A stretch of DNA of 64,000 nt, from NCBI GenBank assembly GCA_018266215.1, contig JAFEAV010000001.1, positions 1 to 64,000 on the forward strand. The letters are read 5' to 3'. Position 1 is the stretch's first letter. Every line of letters begins with the position of its first letter. Made by a program: the position numbers and the translations under genes. This DNA is from Cyanobacteria bacterium SZAS LIN-3 (GTDB taxonomy: Bacteria; Cyanobacteriota; Vampirovibrionia; Obscuribacterales; Obscuribacteraceae). Of this stretch, positions 20,286-28,915 are shown one piece after another. The notes under the pieces were generated by a model that did no database searches, was not told where the DNA came from, and was given only the letters and a program-made list of their open reading frames with translations.

Positions 20286-20864
20286 TTATTGCAAGCGGTT
20301 GAGAATCAGCTTGGAGATAGCTTTGAGTGTTGCGAAAACGCCCAGACCTTCGGAGCCCACGGCTTCGAAACTGGGGACGCCGCGCAGATTCAATTCTTTT
20401 TCCATGCGCTCGATGGTCATAGCATTGGCCAGGTCGCGCTTGTTGTACTGCAGTACCCAGGGGATGTTATCCAGGGTGAGACTGTACTCAGCCAGGTTTT
20501 CCACCATGTTTTGCAGAGACTCGGCGTTGTCCTTAGATCTCATGACATCAGAGTCGGCTACGAAAATAATGCCGTCGACGCCGTTGAGAATGAGCTTACG
20601 GCTGGCGTTGTATTCAACCTGACCAGGTACCGTATATAGCGAAAAGCGTGTCTTGAAGCCCTGGACGCTGCCCAGGTCAAGCGGCAGAAAGTCAAAGAAG
20701 AGGGTTCTTTCTGTTTCGGTAGCAAGACTGATGAGCTCGCCTCTGGTTGTTGGGGCGAGTTGGCTGTGGATGTACTTCAAATTCGTAGTTTTGCCACCAA
20801 GGCCGGTGCCGTAATAAACGATTTTGCAGTTGATTTCACGAGCCGCGTAATTTACGAGTGCCAT
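20286..20864 (-). CDS. mglA: MglA-type small Ras-like GTPase
   Basis: The 192-residue protein is a bacterial Ras-like GTPase of the MglA family, which sets cell polarity and drives gliding or twitching in myxobacteria. G1 is [12 protein letters not shown], the G3 region TVPGQVEYN and G4 YNKRDLAN; the switch segment FDFLPLDLG is typical for MglA. ATG at 20864 lies next to CAGGAAACAGGT. No MglB/Roadblock gene was seen beside it. It is divergent from rpmB across a 560-nt spacer, so its regulation is probably separate. Confidence 0.9.
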   Translation of the reverse strand: MALVNYAAREINCKIVYYGTGLGGKTTNLKYIHSQLAPTTRGELISLATETERTLFFDFLPLDLGSVQGFKTRFSLYTVPGQVEYNASRKLILNGVDGIIFVADSDVMRSKDNAESLQNMVENLAEYSLTLDNIPWVLQYNKRDLANAMTIERMEKELNLRGVPSFEAVGSEGLGVFATLKAISKLILNRLQ

Positions 20865-21424
20865 TACCTGTTTCCTGCTTCCCCCTGCCCGTCAGGCTAG
20901 GTCATCTCCATCAGCCACTTTGCTTGTGATACCCAGATATCTGTTTGATTTCACTCTGATGATTTCAAGCAGCATAACTGGGTCCGCTACGAATTGATAC
21001 CACGATTTGTACAGTATTAGAAGAGCCGTTGATAACTGTTCTAAAAAGTAACCGATATTTTCTAGTAAGCCAATCCTGTAAACCGGCGATTGATCCCCAA
21101 GAAGGTGTTTTTAAGAGGATTTTAGGGCCAAGCCTCTTGGCAGCATAAGTCCTTGCACTGACAACACCAAAATCAGAGCTTTTACTACTTCAATCTACCA
21201 CGATTGATTAGACTCGTTTATACCTGAATTGCAGATTGTCCTCTTTCACTTTGAACTATTACAAACTTAGCAATATTGGCTTGGCTGTATATCCATCGTG
21301 GTACAATTAAAAATTCGCGTGTGCTCCCTCTCGAGCGCCGGTTTCTGAGCCCCTTACAAGGACGCTCAAAGCCCAGCTTGGACCAGGATGTGCACGGCAT
21401 CAATTATCAGACAGGATAAATCTC
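20865..21424. other. 560-nt AT-rich spacer between mglA and rpmB
   Basis: No gene is supported here. The region holds the promoters of mglA (minus) and rpmB (plus). A TACAAT at 21302-21307, about 118 nt before the rpmB start, is a candidate -10 box, but the two TTGGCT hexamers upstream leave spacers of 15 and 20 nt, so the match is imperfect. The long rpmB leader could hold an RNA control element, which I cannot define. Confidence 0.4.
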
Positions 21425-21628
21425 ATGGCTAGACGTTGTGATGTATGCGACAAGGGTCCCCGCACTGGTGTTCAGTACACCTTCTTGCGGTCGCACTGGA
21501 ACCCTCATGGTAAGAGACGCTGGCTGCCTAACCTGCAACCTTTCAAAGCCGTTGTAGGCAAGACCGTTGTACGCATGAAAGTGTGCACATCTTGCATCAA
21601 GGCCGGTAAGGTTCAAAGAGCAGTCTAG
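21425..21628 (+). CDS. rpmB: 50S ribosomal protein L28
   Basis: A 67-residue ribosomal protein with the family start MARRCDVCDKGP, the motif RTGVQYTFLRSHWNPHG-like loop and KVCTSCIKAGKV. It keeps four cysteines arranged as two CxxC pairs, so it is the zinc-binding form of L28. It is monocistronic here, facing the convergent hslO gene. The long upstream leader suggests separate regulation. Confidence 0.95.
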   Translation: MARRCDVCDKGPRTGVQYTFLRSHWNPHGKRRWLPNLQPFKAVVGKTVVRMKVCTSCIKAGKVQRAV

Positions 21629-21675
21629 TTCCCCCGCGGACAGACCGATAATTTGACGGACTCCTGATTTTGTTC

Positions 21676-21696
21676 GCAATAGCCTCTGCTATTTGC
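21676..21696. terminator. Hairpin between rpmB and hslO ends, possible shared terminator
   Basis: GCAATAGC pairs with GCTATTGC interrupted by one bulged T, with a CTCT loop. It lies between the convergent 3' ends of rpmB and hslO and overlaps the last codons of hslO. There is no T run on either side, so the call is tentative. Confidence 0.35.
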
Positions 21697-22564
21697 CGCG
21701 AGCGATATCTAGGAGTCCTTCCTTTTCCACAAGATAAAGTTCATTGCAAAACTGGCAGCGCCCCTCTGCCCGCCCTTCCACTTCCACCATATCCATCAAA
21801 TCCTCGCGCGAAAGCACCTTCAGGGCTTCCACAAAGCGCTCCTTGGTACATTTGCAGTAGAAGCTGACCGGCTTGACCTCGGTGAGAGGCGTCACATCAA
21901 AGCCGTTCAATATGCGCGAAAGAATGTTTTCCAGGTCCATGCCGCGGCGCATGAGAAAGGTAAAGGTGCCGAAAGTGGAGATGTTGTTTTCAATTTTGCA
22001 GATAGTCTCTTCGGTGTGATCCGGCAAAAGCTGGACTATCAGGCCGCCTGCGGCTTCGACTCCGTTTTTGCTCAAATGGGTCCCGACCACCACCAGCGAT
22101 CCTGTCTGGTCGGAAGTCACCAGATATCGGTTGACGTCCTCGCCCACCTCCCCCGAGGCAAGCTCCACCGTCGACATCTGCGGCATGCCAAAACCATGAT
22201 CGATAGTCACATGAAGATAGCCCTGATGGCCGATAGCGCCCCCAACATCAAAATTCCCCAGGGAGTTCAAGGGTAACTCAACCTGGGGATTTTCTACATA
22301 ACCTCTGACTGTGCCTCGCGGGGATGCATCCACCACCACTTTGCCCAGGGGGCCGTTGCCCTGAAATTTGAGGGCAACCTGGCCTTCTCGGGCCAGGATA
22401 GGCGCCAGAAGCGCCCCGGCTGTCAGGGCTCGACCGAGGGCGGCTGTCGCTGTAAAAGAGAGATTGTGCTTGCGACGAGCCAGTTCAACAAGCTCGGTCG
22501 TCGTGGCGATTACGGCCCGGATAGTACCGTCGGAGGACATTGCCTTAAGGAGTCCATCTTTCAT
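21689..22564 (-). CDS. hslO: Hsp33 redox-regulated chaperone
   Basis: Hsp33 is a cytoplasmic holdase that unfolds and becomes active on oxidative stress. This ~291-residue protein begins MKDGLLKAMSSDGTIRAVIA, has the folded N-terminal part with GRALTAGALLA and ends with the redox zinc centre: YCKC about 30 residues before CQFC, giving the four conserved Cys. ATG at 22564 starts the conserved sequence; the longer open frame to 22600 begins with GTG and lacks a ribosome site. It lies downstream of prmC on the same strand, about 84 nt away. Confidence 0.93.
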   Translation of the reverse strand: MKDGLLKAMSSDGTIRAVIATTTELVELARRKHNLSFTATAALGRALTAGALLAPILAREGQVALKFQGNGPLGKVVVDASPRGTVRGYVENPQVELPLNSLGNFDVGGAIGHQGYLHVTIDHGFGMPQMSTVELASGEVGEDVNRYLVTSDQTGSLVVVGTHLSKNGVEAAGGLIVQLLPDHTEETICKIENNISTFGTFTFLMRRGMDLENILSRILNGFDVTPLTEVKPVSFYCKCTKERFVEALKVLSREDLMDMVEVEGRAEGRCQFCNELYLVEKEGLLDIARGK

Positions 22565-22647
22565 CTCTACCGGGATCCTCTGAAAGAGCCTGAAAGGCAC
22601 TACTGAAAACAGGCTGTAATTCCCATTCTAGCAGCAGATTACAAAAA

Positions 22648-23451
22648 TTAAAGGGGCTTCTTGGGGCTGGCGGCCTTAAGTACGCGTTCCAGACCGGCCA
22701 GATCCCGCAAGAGCATGAGCCCCTGCCACTCTTCCTGCTCGAAGAGGAGCCTGATCTGGGCTCCCTGACCCCGGCCAAACTCGGCAAAAAGCAATGTCCC
22801 GGGGCGGGAGGCGAGCGCCGGTAAGCGCCGGGCGAAGGCCCGGTAAAAGCCAAGACCGTCCGGATCAGGACCAATGAGAGCGCGGTGAGGTTCGTAGTCT
22901 TTGACTTCGGGCGCCAGACCGGGGATGTCGGCCGCCGGTATATAGGGCGGGTTGGAGACAAAGAGGTCGAATTTTCCGGGTTCTTCATTAGTTCCCAAAC
23001 CGATATCGGTTAAGAAATCGCCGACAACCACCGCCAAACGCTCCTCTACCCCCAGGGCGCGGGCATTGGCGCGGCAGATGTCGGCGGCGGCTGGGTCAAT
23101 TTCCAGGGCCAGGGCTGTGGAGTGGGGAAAGGCCTTGAGCAAACTGATGCAAATTGCACCGGAGCCGGCCCCGATATCGAGGATTCTGGCCCGTCCGTCG
23201 AGGCTGTCCATAATGGCCTGCGAGGCGTGCTCCACCAGCACTTCGGTTTCGGGTCGGGGGATGAGCACAGCCGGCCCGACATGGAAGCGCAGGCCCATAA
23301 AAAATGCCTCGCCCAGAATATGCTGTAGCGGTTCGCGCCGGGCGCGCCGCTCTATATAAGCCTGAAGTTCAGCTTCCACCTCGGACGGAACCGGTTCTGG
23401 ACCTTTGAGTACGAGCGCCACGCGATCGAGACCAGAGGCCGAGGACAGCAT
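22648..23451 (-). CDS. prmC: Release-factor glutamine methyltransferase PrmC (N-terminus extends upstream without a normal start)
   Basis: PrmC methylates the GGQ glutamine of release factors. The ATG-bounded frame (267 aa) has the SAM motif ILDIGAGSGAI and the catalytic VSNPPYIP. The sequence before this ATG continues in frame as a clear PrmC N-terminal helix (KKELRQRLINIGIEPQEAG), so about 35 residues are coded upstream, to a TGA just inside prfA. That stretch contains no ATG, GTG or TTG. Options are an ATT at 23541, a CTG at 23514, or a frameshift at TTTTTT near 23535 from ATG 23560. The gene follows prfA on one message. Confidence 0.88.
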   Translation of the reverse strand: MLSSASGLDRVALVLKGPEPVPSEVEAELQAYIERRARREPLQHILGEAFFMGLRFHVGPAVLIPRPETEVLVEHASQAIMDSLDGRARILDIGAGSGAICISLLKAFPHSTALALEIDPAAADICRANARALGVEERLAVVVGDFLTDIGLGTNEEPGKFDLFVSNPPYIPAADIPGLAPEVKDYEPHRALIGPDPDGLGFYRAFARRLPALASRPGTLLFAEFGRGQGAQIRLLFEQEEWQGLMLLRDLAGLERVLKAASPKKPL

Positions 23452-23546
23452 AATTTCAGCCTCGCAGCCCGCTTCCTGCGGCTCGATGCCTATATTTATC
23501 AGCCTCTGGCGCAGCTCTTTTTTAGCGTCACCGTAAAAAATAGCGG

Positions 23547-24620
23547 CTAGACCTGCTCATCTAAAAGTTTTTGCTGATAGGAAAGAATATTGGACTCGAT
23601 CAGCTTATCGAGATCGCCTTCCAGAATCGGCGTCAGGGAGAAGTTTTGATTCAAGCGATGATCGGTGACCCGATTGTCCTTGAAGTTATAGGTGCGGATT
23701 TTTTCGGAGCGATCGCCTGTACCCACCTGGGATTTACGCTGGTCGTAAATGAGCTTCTGCTGCTCTTCCAGTTTGCGTTGGTAAAGCTTGTTGCGCAAAA
23801 TTTGCTTGGCGCGCTCTTTGTTTTGCAACTGACTGCGCTCTTCCGAACATGCCACCATCGTGCCGGTCGGTTTGTGCACGATGCGCACGGCCGTCTCTAC
23901 TTTGTTTACGTTCTGACCACCGGCACCGCCGGATCGCATGGTGCTTATTTCCAGGTCATTTTCGTTGAGTTCAAAGTCCACTTCTTCGGCCTCAGGCATC
24001 ACCGCCACCGTCGCCGTCGATGTATGCACCCGGCCCTGGGCCTCGGTCGCCGGCACACGCTGCACGCGATGCACACCCGATTCAAATTTGAATTTACTGA
24101 AAGCCCCTTCGCCTTTGAAGCTGACAATTACTTCTTTATAGCCGCCCAGTTCACCTTCGCTGGCGCTGGCAATCTCAGGCGTGAAGCCAATCTTATCGGC
24201 ATAGCGCATATACATGCGCAGAAGGTCGCCGGCAAAAATCGAAGCTTCGTCGCCACCGGTACCGGCGCGGATTTCCAGCATGATGTTTTTTTCGTCATTG
24301 GGATCGCTGGGCAAGAGCAAGAGCTTGAGCTGTTCTTGCAAGGCCTCATAATTGGCCTTCAACTGCTCGACTTCCGCCTCACAGAGCTCACGCATCTCGC
24401 GGTCGCTTTCGCTGCGCAAAATTTCCTGGGCACCGGCCAGGTCTTTTTCCACTTGCTGCCACTGATGAAAAGTATCGACCGTATTTTGCAGCTGGTGCCG
24501 AGTCTTGGCCAGGCGCTTAAAAGTTGCCTGATCGGCTATAACGTCAGGGTCCGAGAGCTTCTCTTCAACTTCTTTGAAGGTGTTCTCAATGTCTTTGAGT
24601 TTTTCTACAAAGTGCTCCAT
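23547..24620 (-). CDS. prfA: Peptide chain release factor 1
   Basis: RF1 recognises UAA and UAG and releases the finished peptide. The 357-residue protein holds the N-terminal coiled domain, the PxT-type recognition region ([14 protein letters not shown]) and the peptidyl-tRNA hydrolysis loop [15 protein letters not shown] at 24620 (GGGAAG upstream) starts the family sequence; a longer frame runs into tRNA-Ser and is rejected. Its modifying methyltransferase PrmC is coded next, so the pair fits a functional operon. The start is only 22 nt after the tRNA-Ser 3' end. Confidence 0.96.
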   Translation of the reverse strand: MEHFVEKLKDIENTFKEVEEKLSDPDVIADQATFKRLAKTRHQLQNTVDTFHQWQQVEKDLAGAQEILRSESDREMRELCEAEVEQLKANYEALQEQLKLLLLPSDPNDEKNIMLEIRAGTGGDEASIFAGDLLRMYMRYADKIGFTPEIASASEGELGGYKEVIVSFKGEGAFSKFKFESGVHRVQRVPATEAQGRVHTSTATVAVMPEAEEVDFELNENDLEISTMRSGGAGGQNVNKVETAVRIVHKPTGTMVACSEERSQLQNKERAKQILRNKLYQRKLEEQQKLIYDQRKSQVGTGDRSEKIRTYNFKDNRVTDHRLNQNFSLTPILEGDLDKLIESNILSYQQKLLDEQV

Positions 24621-24642
24621 GGACTTCCCACGTTTAAAAGTT

Positions 24643-24729
24643 CGGAGAGGGAGGGATTCGAACCCTCGCTGCGTTTTAGCGCAGACAGTCTTTCCAGGAC
24701 TGCACGATAGACCACTCTGACACCTCTCC
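24643..24729 (-). tRNA. trnS-GGA: tRNA-Ser (anticodon GGA)
   Basis: The minus strand folds as a class II tRNA: acceptor GGAGAGG pairing with CCTCTCC, D arm, anticodon stem CAGTC/GACTG with loop CTGGAAA (anticodon GGA, reading UCC/UCU), a long variable arm (TCTGCGC...GCGCAG-like TCTGCG/CGCAG) and T arm GAGGG TTCGAAT CCCTC. The discriminator base is G and no CCA is encoded. It sits 22 nt upstream of prfA and behind a TATAAT box. Confidence 0.96.
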
Positions 24730-24744
24730 AGGCGATCACGGCAA

Positions 24745-24750
24745 ATTATA
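24745..24750 (-). promoter_or_regulatory. TATAAT -10 box for tRNA-Ser-prfA-prmC
   Basis: A perfect TATAAT on the minus strand lies 16 nt before the tRNA-Ser 5' end, the right distance for a -10 element. A TTGACC further up is too far (24-nt gap) for a normal -35, so the -35 is unclear. It may drive both the tRNA and the following prfA-prmC genes. Confidence 0.5.
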
Positions 24751-24818
24751 ATACGCGCGGCCAACGCCGACCGTGGTCAAGTAGTCATTGCCGACCAAGA
24801 GTAATTACTCTTAATATG

Positions 24819-25625
24819 TCAGGCGCGGGATGCGCTCAATTGGTGTCTCTTGGCTCCGCCCTTGATGATGGGCAGGAATTCCTCAACTTTAAGAGCGGCG
24901 CCGCCGACGAGCGCTCCGTCAATGTCGCTCTGCTCCATCTGTTCATCAATGGTTGAAGGCTTGACCGATCCGCCGTAGAGCACGGGGATGCCGTCGGCAA
25001 CGGTACCGCCGGCCTGGCCGTAGATCTCGTTGATGGTGGCGCGAATCATCTTACAGACGCGGTTGGCTTCATTTACTTCACAATTTTTTCCGGTGCCGAT
25101 GGCCCAGACCGGCTCATAAGCAATGACCAGCTTGGCGGCATCTTCCACCGATATTTCAGCCAGACCGGCCTTGATTTGCTGTTTGATCACGTCATCGGTG
25201 CGATTTTCTTCGCGCTCGGCCAGGGTTTCGCCAACGCAAACAATGGGGATGAGACCATGCTTAAGTGCGGCTCTGGTCTTGGCGTTGACGCTCTCATTGG
25301 TCTCGCCGAAATATTGACGACGCTCGGAGTGGCCGATGATGACGTGGCTGACACCGATGGAGGTGAGCATGCCCGGGGCGATTTCGCCGGTGAATGCACC
25401 ACTGTCGCGATAGTCCATGTTTTGCGCACCGACAGCCAGGGAGGATCCCTTAACTGTAGTTAAGACCTCGGGCAGGCAAACAAAAGTTGGACAGAGGACG
25501 ATGTCCGGCAGGGCTGCCGAGCCCAGCTCAGCCTTGACGCCGTTTACCAGCCCCTGGGCCAGTTCTCTGGCCTCGGCGACGGTTTTATGCATTTTCCAGT
25601 TGCCCGCTATGATTGTTTTGCGCAT
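24819..25625 (-). CDS. tpiA: Triosephosphate isomerase
   Basis: TpiA interconverts dihydroxyacetone phosphate and glyceraldehyde-3-phosphate in glycolysis and gluconeogenesis. The 268-residue TIM barrel shows GNWKMHKT with the active-site Lys, the electrophile His in IIGHSERRQYFGE, the catalytic Glu in AYEPVWAIGTGK and the GGSVKPST phosphate loop. GTG 25628 and ATG 25625 are adjacent; ATG is preferred with GGGAA upstream. The gene is divergent from lipA, with about 105 nt between starts. Confidence 0.97.
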   Translation of the reverse strand: MRKTIIAGNWKMHKTVAEARELAQGLVNGVKAELGSAALPDIVLCPTFVCLPEVLTTVKGSSLAVGAQNMDYRDSGAFTGEIAPGMLTSIGVSHVIIGHSERRQYFGETNESVNAKTRAALKHGLIPIVCVGETLAEREENRTDDVIKQQIKAGLAEISVEDAAKLVIAYEPVWAIGTGKNCEVNEANRVCKMIRATINEIYGQAGGTVADGIPVLYGGSVKPSTIDEQMEQSDIDGALVGGAALKVEEFLPIIKGGAKRHQLSASRA

Positions 25626-25730
25626 CACTTTTTCCCATCATTAAAAACACTTGGGCTCATTGTACATGCCAATCATCTAGAATCTGGATCGAGTACCTAA
25701 TCTATAAAGCGAAAGCAACACGAGGCGAGC

Positions 25731-26711
25731 GTGGCAGACCAAGAACGATTTGACCAGGAGCAACTGGACGACAAACAGGAGCAGCCGGGCGACAAAAGCA
25801 AAAGTCGGCTCGCCCTCCTCAGCTCCCGCCACGAAGACGCTGGTGAGCCAATCCTGCGCCTGCCAGAATGGGTCAAGCGCTCGGTTTTGACGACCGAGGA
25901 AAATCGCGGCACCCGGGTAATCCTCAAAGAACAGCGCCTGAACACAATTTGCGAAAGCGGCCGCTGCCCCAATAAAGGCGAATGCTGGTCGCGCGGCACA
26001 GCTACATTTATGTTGATGGGCGCGCTCTGCACCAGGACCTGCCGTTTCTGCGCCGTCAACAAGGGCCTGCCCGAGCCCCTGGCCGAAGACGAGCCGGATC
26101 GCATCGCCGAGGCCGCTCGCCAGATGGGCCTGCGCCATGTGGTTTTGACCTCGGTCAACCGCGACGACCTGCCGGATCAGGGCGCCAATCATTTTGCCCG
26201 CACGATCACGGCGCTCAAAAACGCCATCCCCGGCGTGGCCGTTGAAGTACTGACCCCTGACTTCCAGGGGCGCCGCGACGCCCTCGAGATTGTCCTGGCC
26301 GCCAAGCCGGTTGTCTACAATCACAATATCGAGACCGTGCCCCGGCTCTACAAGCGGGTCCGCCCCGGTTCAAAATATGACCGCTCGCTCAACATTCTGG
26401 CCATGGCCCATGAAATCGACCGCGACATCCCGACAAAATCGGGTCTGATGCTCGGTGTCGGCGAGACCAATGAAGAAGTAAAAGAAGTGATGCGCGACCT
26501 GCGCGCGCACAATGTGGAGTTTCTCACCCTGGGCCAGTACCTGCGCCCCACCCGGGACCAGCTGCCGGTCAAACGTTATGTCGAGCCGGCCGAATTTGAC
26601 GAACTCGGCGCCTATGGCTGGGAAATCGGCTTCAAGATGGTGCATTCCGGTCCGCTGGTAAGAAGCTCTTATCATGCCGAAGAAAAGGCAGAACAACTTG
26701 CCGGCAGATAA
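25731..26711 (+). CDS. lipA: Lipoyl synthase
   Basis: LipA is a radical-SAM enzyme that inserts two sulphurs into octanoyl groups on E2 and H proteins. The auxiliary cluster motif CESGRCPNKGEC precedes the radical-SAM motif CTRTCRFC, and the C-terminal GPLVRSSYHAEEKAE with the conserved RSSY is present. The N-terminal 45 residues are a charged Gln/Asp-rich extension. GTG at 25731 follows CGAGGCGAGC. The gene overlaps the next TPR gene by 38 nt, and no lipB was seen in the window. Confidence 0.96.
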   Translation: MADQERFDQEQLDDKQEQPGDKSKSRLALLSSRHEDAGEPILRLPEWVKRSVLTTEENRGTRVILKEQRLNTICESGRCPNKGECWSRGTATFMLMGALCTRTCRFCAVNKGLPEPLAEDEPDRIAEAARQMGLRHVVLTSVNRDDLPDQGANHFARTITALKNAIPGVAVEVLTPDFQGRRDALEIVLAAKPVVYNHNIETVPRLYKRVRPGSKYDRSLNILAMAHEIDRDIPTKSGLMLGVGETNEEVKEVMRDLRAHNVEFLTLGQYLRPTRDQLPVKRYVEPAEFDELGAYGWEIGFKMVHSGPLVRSSYHAEEKAEQLAGR

Positions 26712-28005
26712 AGGCGGAGAGGCTGTGGAAGTGGACGCGGCGGCGAACGACAAACGACTCCTGCAAGCGCGCCAATTTTTAAATCAGGGCGAATACGAAA
26801 AATCGCGGGAGAAGGTCACCGAATACTGGCTGACCAGGCCATTTGCCCCCGAGGCGGTAACCATCTATGCCGAGATCGCACGCGAGACCGGCCTCAAAGA
26901 TCTGGCCGACAAGCTCGATGCCCTGGGCAAAAGACTGACCGGCAGCCCGCATACGCCTCCTTACAAACATCATCAACAACTATTTGACGCCGCCTACGCT
27001 CTAGTCGACAATCGGCAGTATGTACTGGCTGTCATGCTTCTCAAAGAAATGGCTAAGGAGTTGCCAGACGACCAGCATGTGCACTACGAGCTGGGATTTG
27101 CCCTGCTCTCTCTCAAGCGGCACGAAGAGGCGATAAAACATTTTTCGGTGGCCGGCCGCAACACCGAGGATTTTGACGCCTATCTCAATCTTTGCGTCTG
27201 CCATACGCTCCTGCGCAATGTCGACGCCGCCACAAAAGCGCTTGATATAGCGGCACCACTGGCCAAAAACGAAGAAGAAAAAACCGAGGTCGAACACCGG
27301 CGCATTGTCCTCAAGCGTCTGAAGCTGGTTGCCACTAAGAAGGAAATGTCCAGCCGCGACTGGTTATTTGTGCTCTACGGCACAATTTTGCTGCGACCGA
27401 CGGTGAAAATTTTGGACCTCAAGGAAGAACCTTCGCACATCGCCGCCATGGTGGTAATGCTCAAAGGACTGCTCACCGGCCTGTCGATCGAGCAGGAGGG
27501 CGTGGAATATTATTCGCTGCGCTCGCGGCCCCTGAGCTCGGTTTTGGGACAGTTGAGCGGACTGCCCTTCGATGCCTACCGTGGACCGGACCGCCCCGAC
27601 CGCGTCCTCCTCACCCTCACCTGGACCACCGATATTATCGGGCCGCACCAGGCGTTTATCCCAAACAGCGAGCGGCGCTCAATTTTTGCCTATGCCCTCA
27701 CCCCCGACCAGCCACTGCCCCTGGTGCCCGACATTGTCGGTTGCCTGGCCCAGGATGTGACCATGCCCTGGGAGGGAGACAAGACGCCCAAAGAACTGGA
27801 GCGCCTGGTGGAAAATATTCTGGAGCGGGCCTTTGCCCTGGAGGCATCGCCCGAGCTGATTCAGGAATATCAGGAAGCAATCGATTATTATCACGACAAG
27901 CGAGACCTTCTGGTCTTCACCAATCACGCCGCCTTTCCCAACCGGCCTGAGTACACGGCCGAGGTACCCAATTTGCCTTATCTGCCCGGCCTGCCCGGCC
28001 GTTAA
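26674..28005 (+). CDS. TPR-containing cytoplasmic protein of unknown function
   Basis: The 443-residue protein starts inside the lipA 3' end (38-nt overlap), so it is translationally tied to lipA. The N-terminal half holds TPR-like helices (LLQARQFLNQGEYEKSREKV, LAVMLLKEMAKELPDDQHVHYELG). The C-terminal half (about 230-443) is a different globular region with SVLGQLSGLPFDAYRGPDRP and many prolines at the end. No signal peptide or membrane segment is seen. No known family was recognised; a role with lipoylation or cobalamin assembly would be only inference from position. Confidence 0.7.
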   Translation: MPKKRQNNLPADKGGEAVEVDAAANDKRLLQARQFLNQGEYEKSREKVTEYWLTRPFAPEAVTIYAEIARETGLKDLADKLDALGKRLTGSPHTPPYKHHQQLFDAAYALVDNRQYVLAVMLLKEMAKELPDDQHVHYELGFALLSLKRHEEAIKHFSVAGRNTEDFDAYLNLCVCHTLLRNVDAATKALDIAAPLAKNEEEKTEVEHRRIVLKRLKLVATKKEMSSRDWLFVLYGTILLRPTVKILDLKEEPSHIAAMVVMLKGLLTGLSIEQEGVEYYSLRSRPLSSVLGQLSGLPFDAYRGPDRPDRVLLTLTWTTDIIGPHQAFIPNSERRSIFAYALTPDQPLPLVPDIVGCLAQDVTMPWEGDKTPKELERLVENILERAFALEASPELIQEYQEAIDYYHDKRDLLVFTNHAAFPNRPEYTAEVPNLPYLPGLPGR

Positions 28006-28026
28006 AACACTCATTGAGGCTCATAA

Positions 28027-28899
28027 ATGGCTGAAGAATCTCAGGCTGAACCGGAAAAAGTGCCAGACAGCAAAAAGCGCCGCCCGACCTACAAACATCC
28101 GCTGGCGCAATTTGCTCTGGCTACTTCATACATAACGATCATCCCGCTCAGTCGATTTATCAAGATCGAAGGTGAACCGGCGGTACTGGGCGACGAGGAG
28201 ATCCTCGCCGGTCTGGCCAAATATTTACCGACCGTCGGAGCCCTGATTGGGCTGCCTCTCTGCGTTATGGCCCTGCTCCTGGGCCTGGGAGAAAGCACCG
28301 CCAATAAGTCGCTTTTAAACGCAGTCATACTTGCTATTGCCTGGCTGGTGATCACCGGTGGTCTGCACTTTGACGGTTTGATGGACACCGCCGACGGTAT
28401 CTTCTCCCATCGCAGCAAAGAGCGCATGCTGGAAATCATGCAGGACAGCAGGGTGGGAAATTTTGGCGCCATCAGCGGCATCTGCACCTTTGTTTTAAAA
28501 GTGGCGGCCATGGCGGCTATGTCGCCCCAGGCCCTGCCGCTTGCACTCTTCCTCACACCGATGTGGGCGCGCTTCGCCGAAGTCTACGCCATTGCCCACT
28601 ACCCCTATGCCAGACCGCAGGGCAAGGGTAAAGTCTGGCACGACACCACAAAAGTGCCGCGCGACGTGCTGTTGGCTCTGATACTGCCCCTGGTGCTGAC
28701 CATACTTGGCGGCATAGTGGTGAGTGAGTCGGCCTATGTCACCGCCTTTTTTGCCTCCCTGGCCGGACTGACAACCGGAGCCTATTTGAACACAAGATTA
28801 GGCGGGCACACGGGCGACACCTATGGTGCCGTCGTAGAAGCAAGCGAGACCCTGACCCTGGTCGGCATGGCCCTTCTGGGCAGTCACATTTTCAGATAA
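28027..28899 (+). CDS. cobS: Adenosylcobinamide-GDP ribazoletransferase (cobalamin synthase)
   Basis: CobS joins adenosylcobinamide-GDP and alpha-ribazole in the last steps of vitamin B12 synthesis, in the inner membrane. The 290-residue protein has the family core GGLHFDGLMDTADGIFSHR followed by RVGNFGAISG, several membrane helices (for example TVGALIGLPLCVMALLLG), and the C-terminal GGHTGDTYGAVVEASET. ATG at 28027 follows GAGG. It is the third gene after lipA and the TPR gene and probably shares their transcript. No other B12 genes were seen in this window. Confidence 0.94.
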   Translation: MAEESQAEPEKVPDSKKRRPTYKHPLAQFALATSYITIIPLSRFIKIEGEPAVLGDEEILAGLAKYLPTVGALIGLPLCVMALLLGLGESTANKSLLNAVILAIAWLVITGGLHFDGLMDTADGIFSHRSKERMLEIMQDSRVGNFGAISGICTFVLKVAAMAAMSPQALPLALFLTPMWARFAEVYAIAHYPYARPQGKGKVWHDTTKVPRDVLLALILPLVLTILGGIVVSESAYVTAFFASLAGLTTGAYLNTRLGGHTGDTYGAVVEASETLTLVGMALLGSHIFR

Positions 28900-28915
28900 G
28901 GCCGCGGCGCAACTC

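Noticed and set aside
23571..24710. A 379-codon plus-strand frame
   Set aside because: It is antisense to prfA and the tRNA-Ser region; no motifs.
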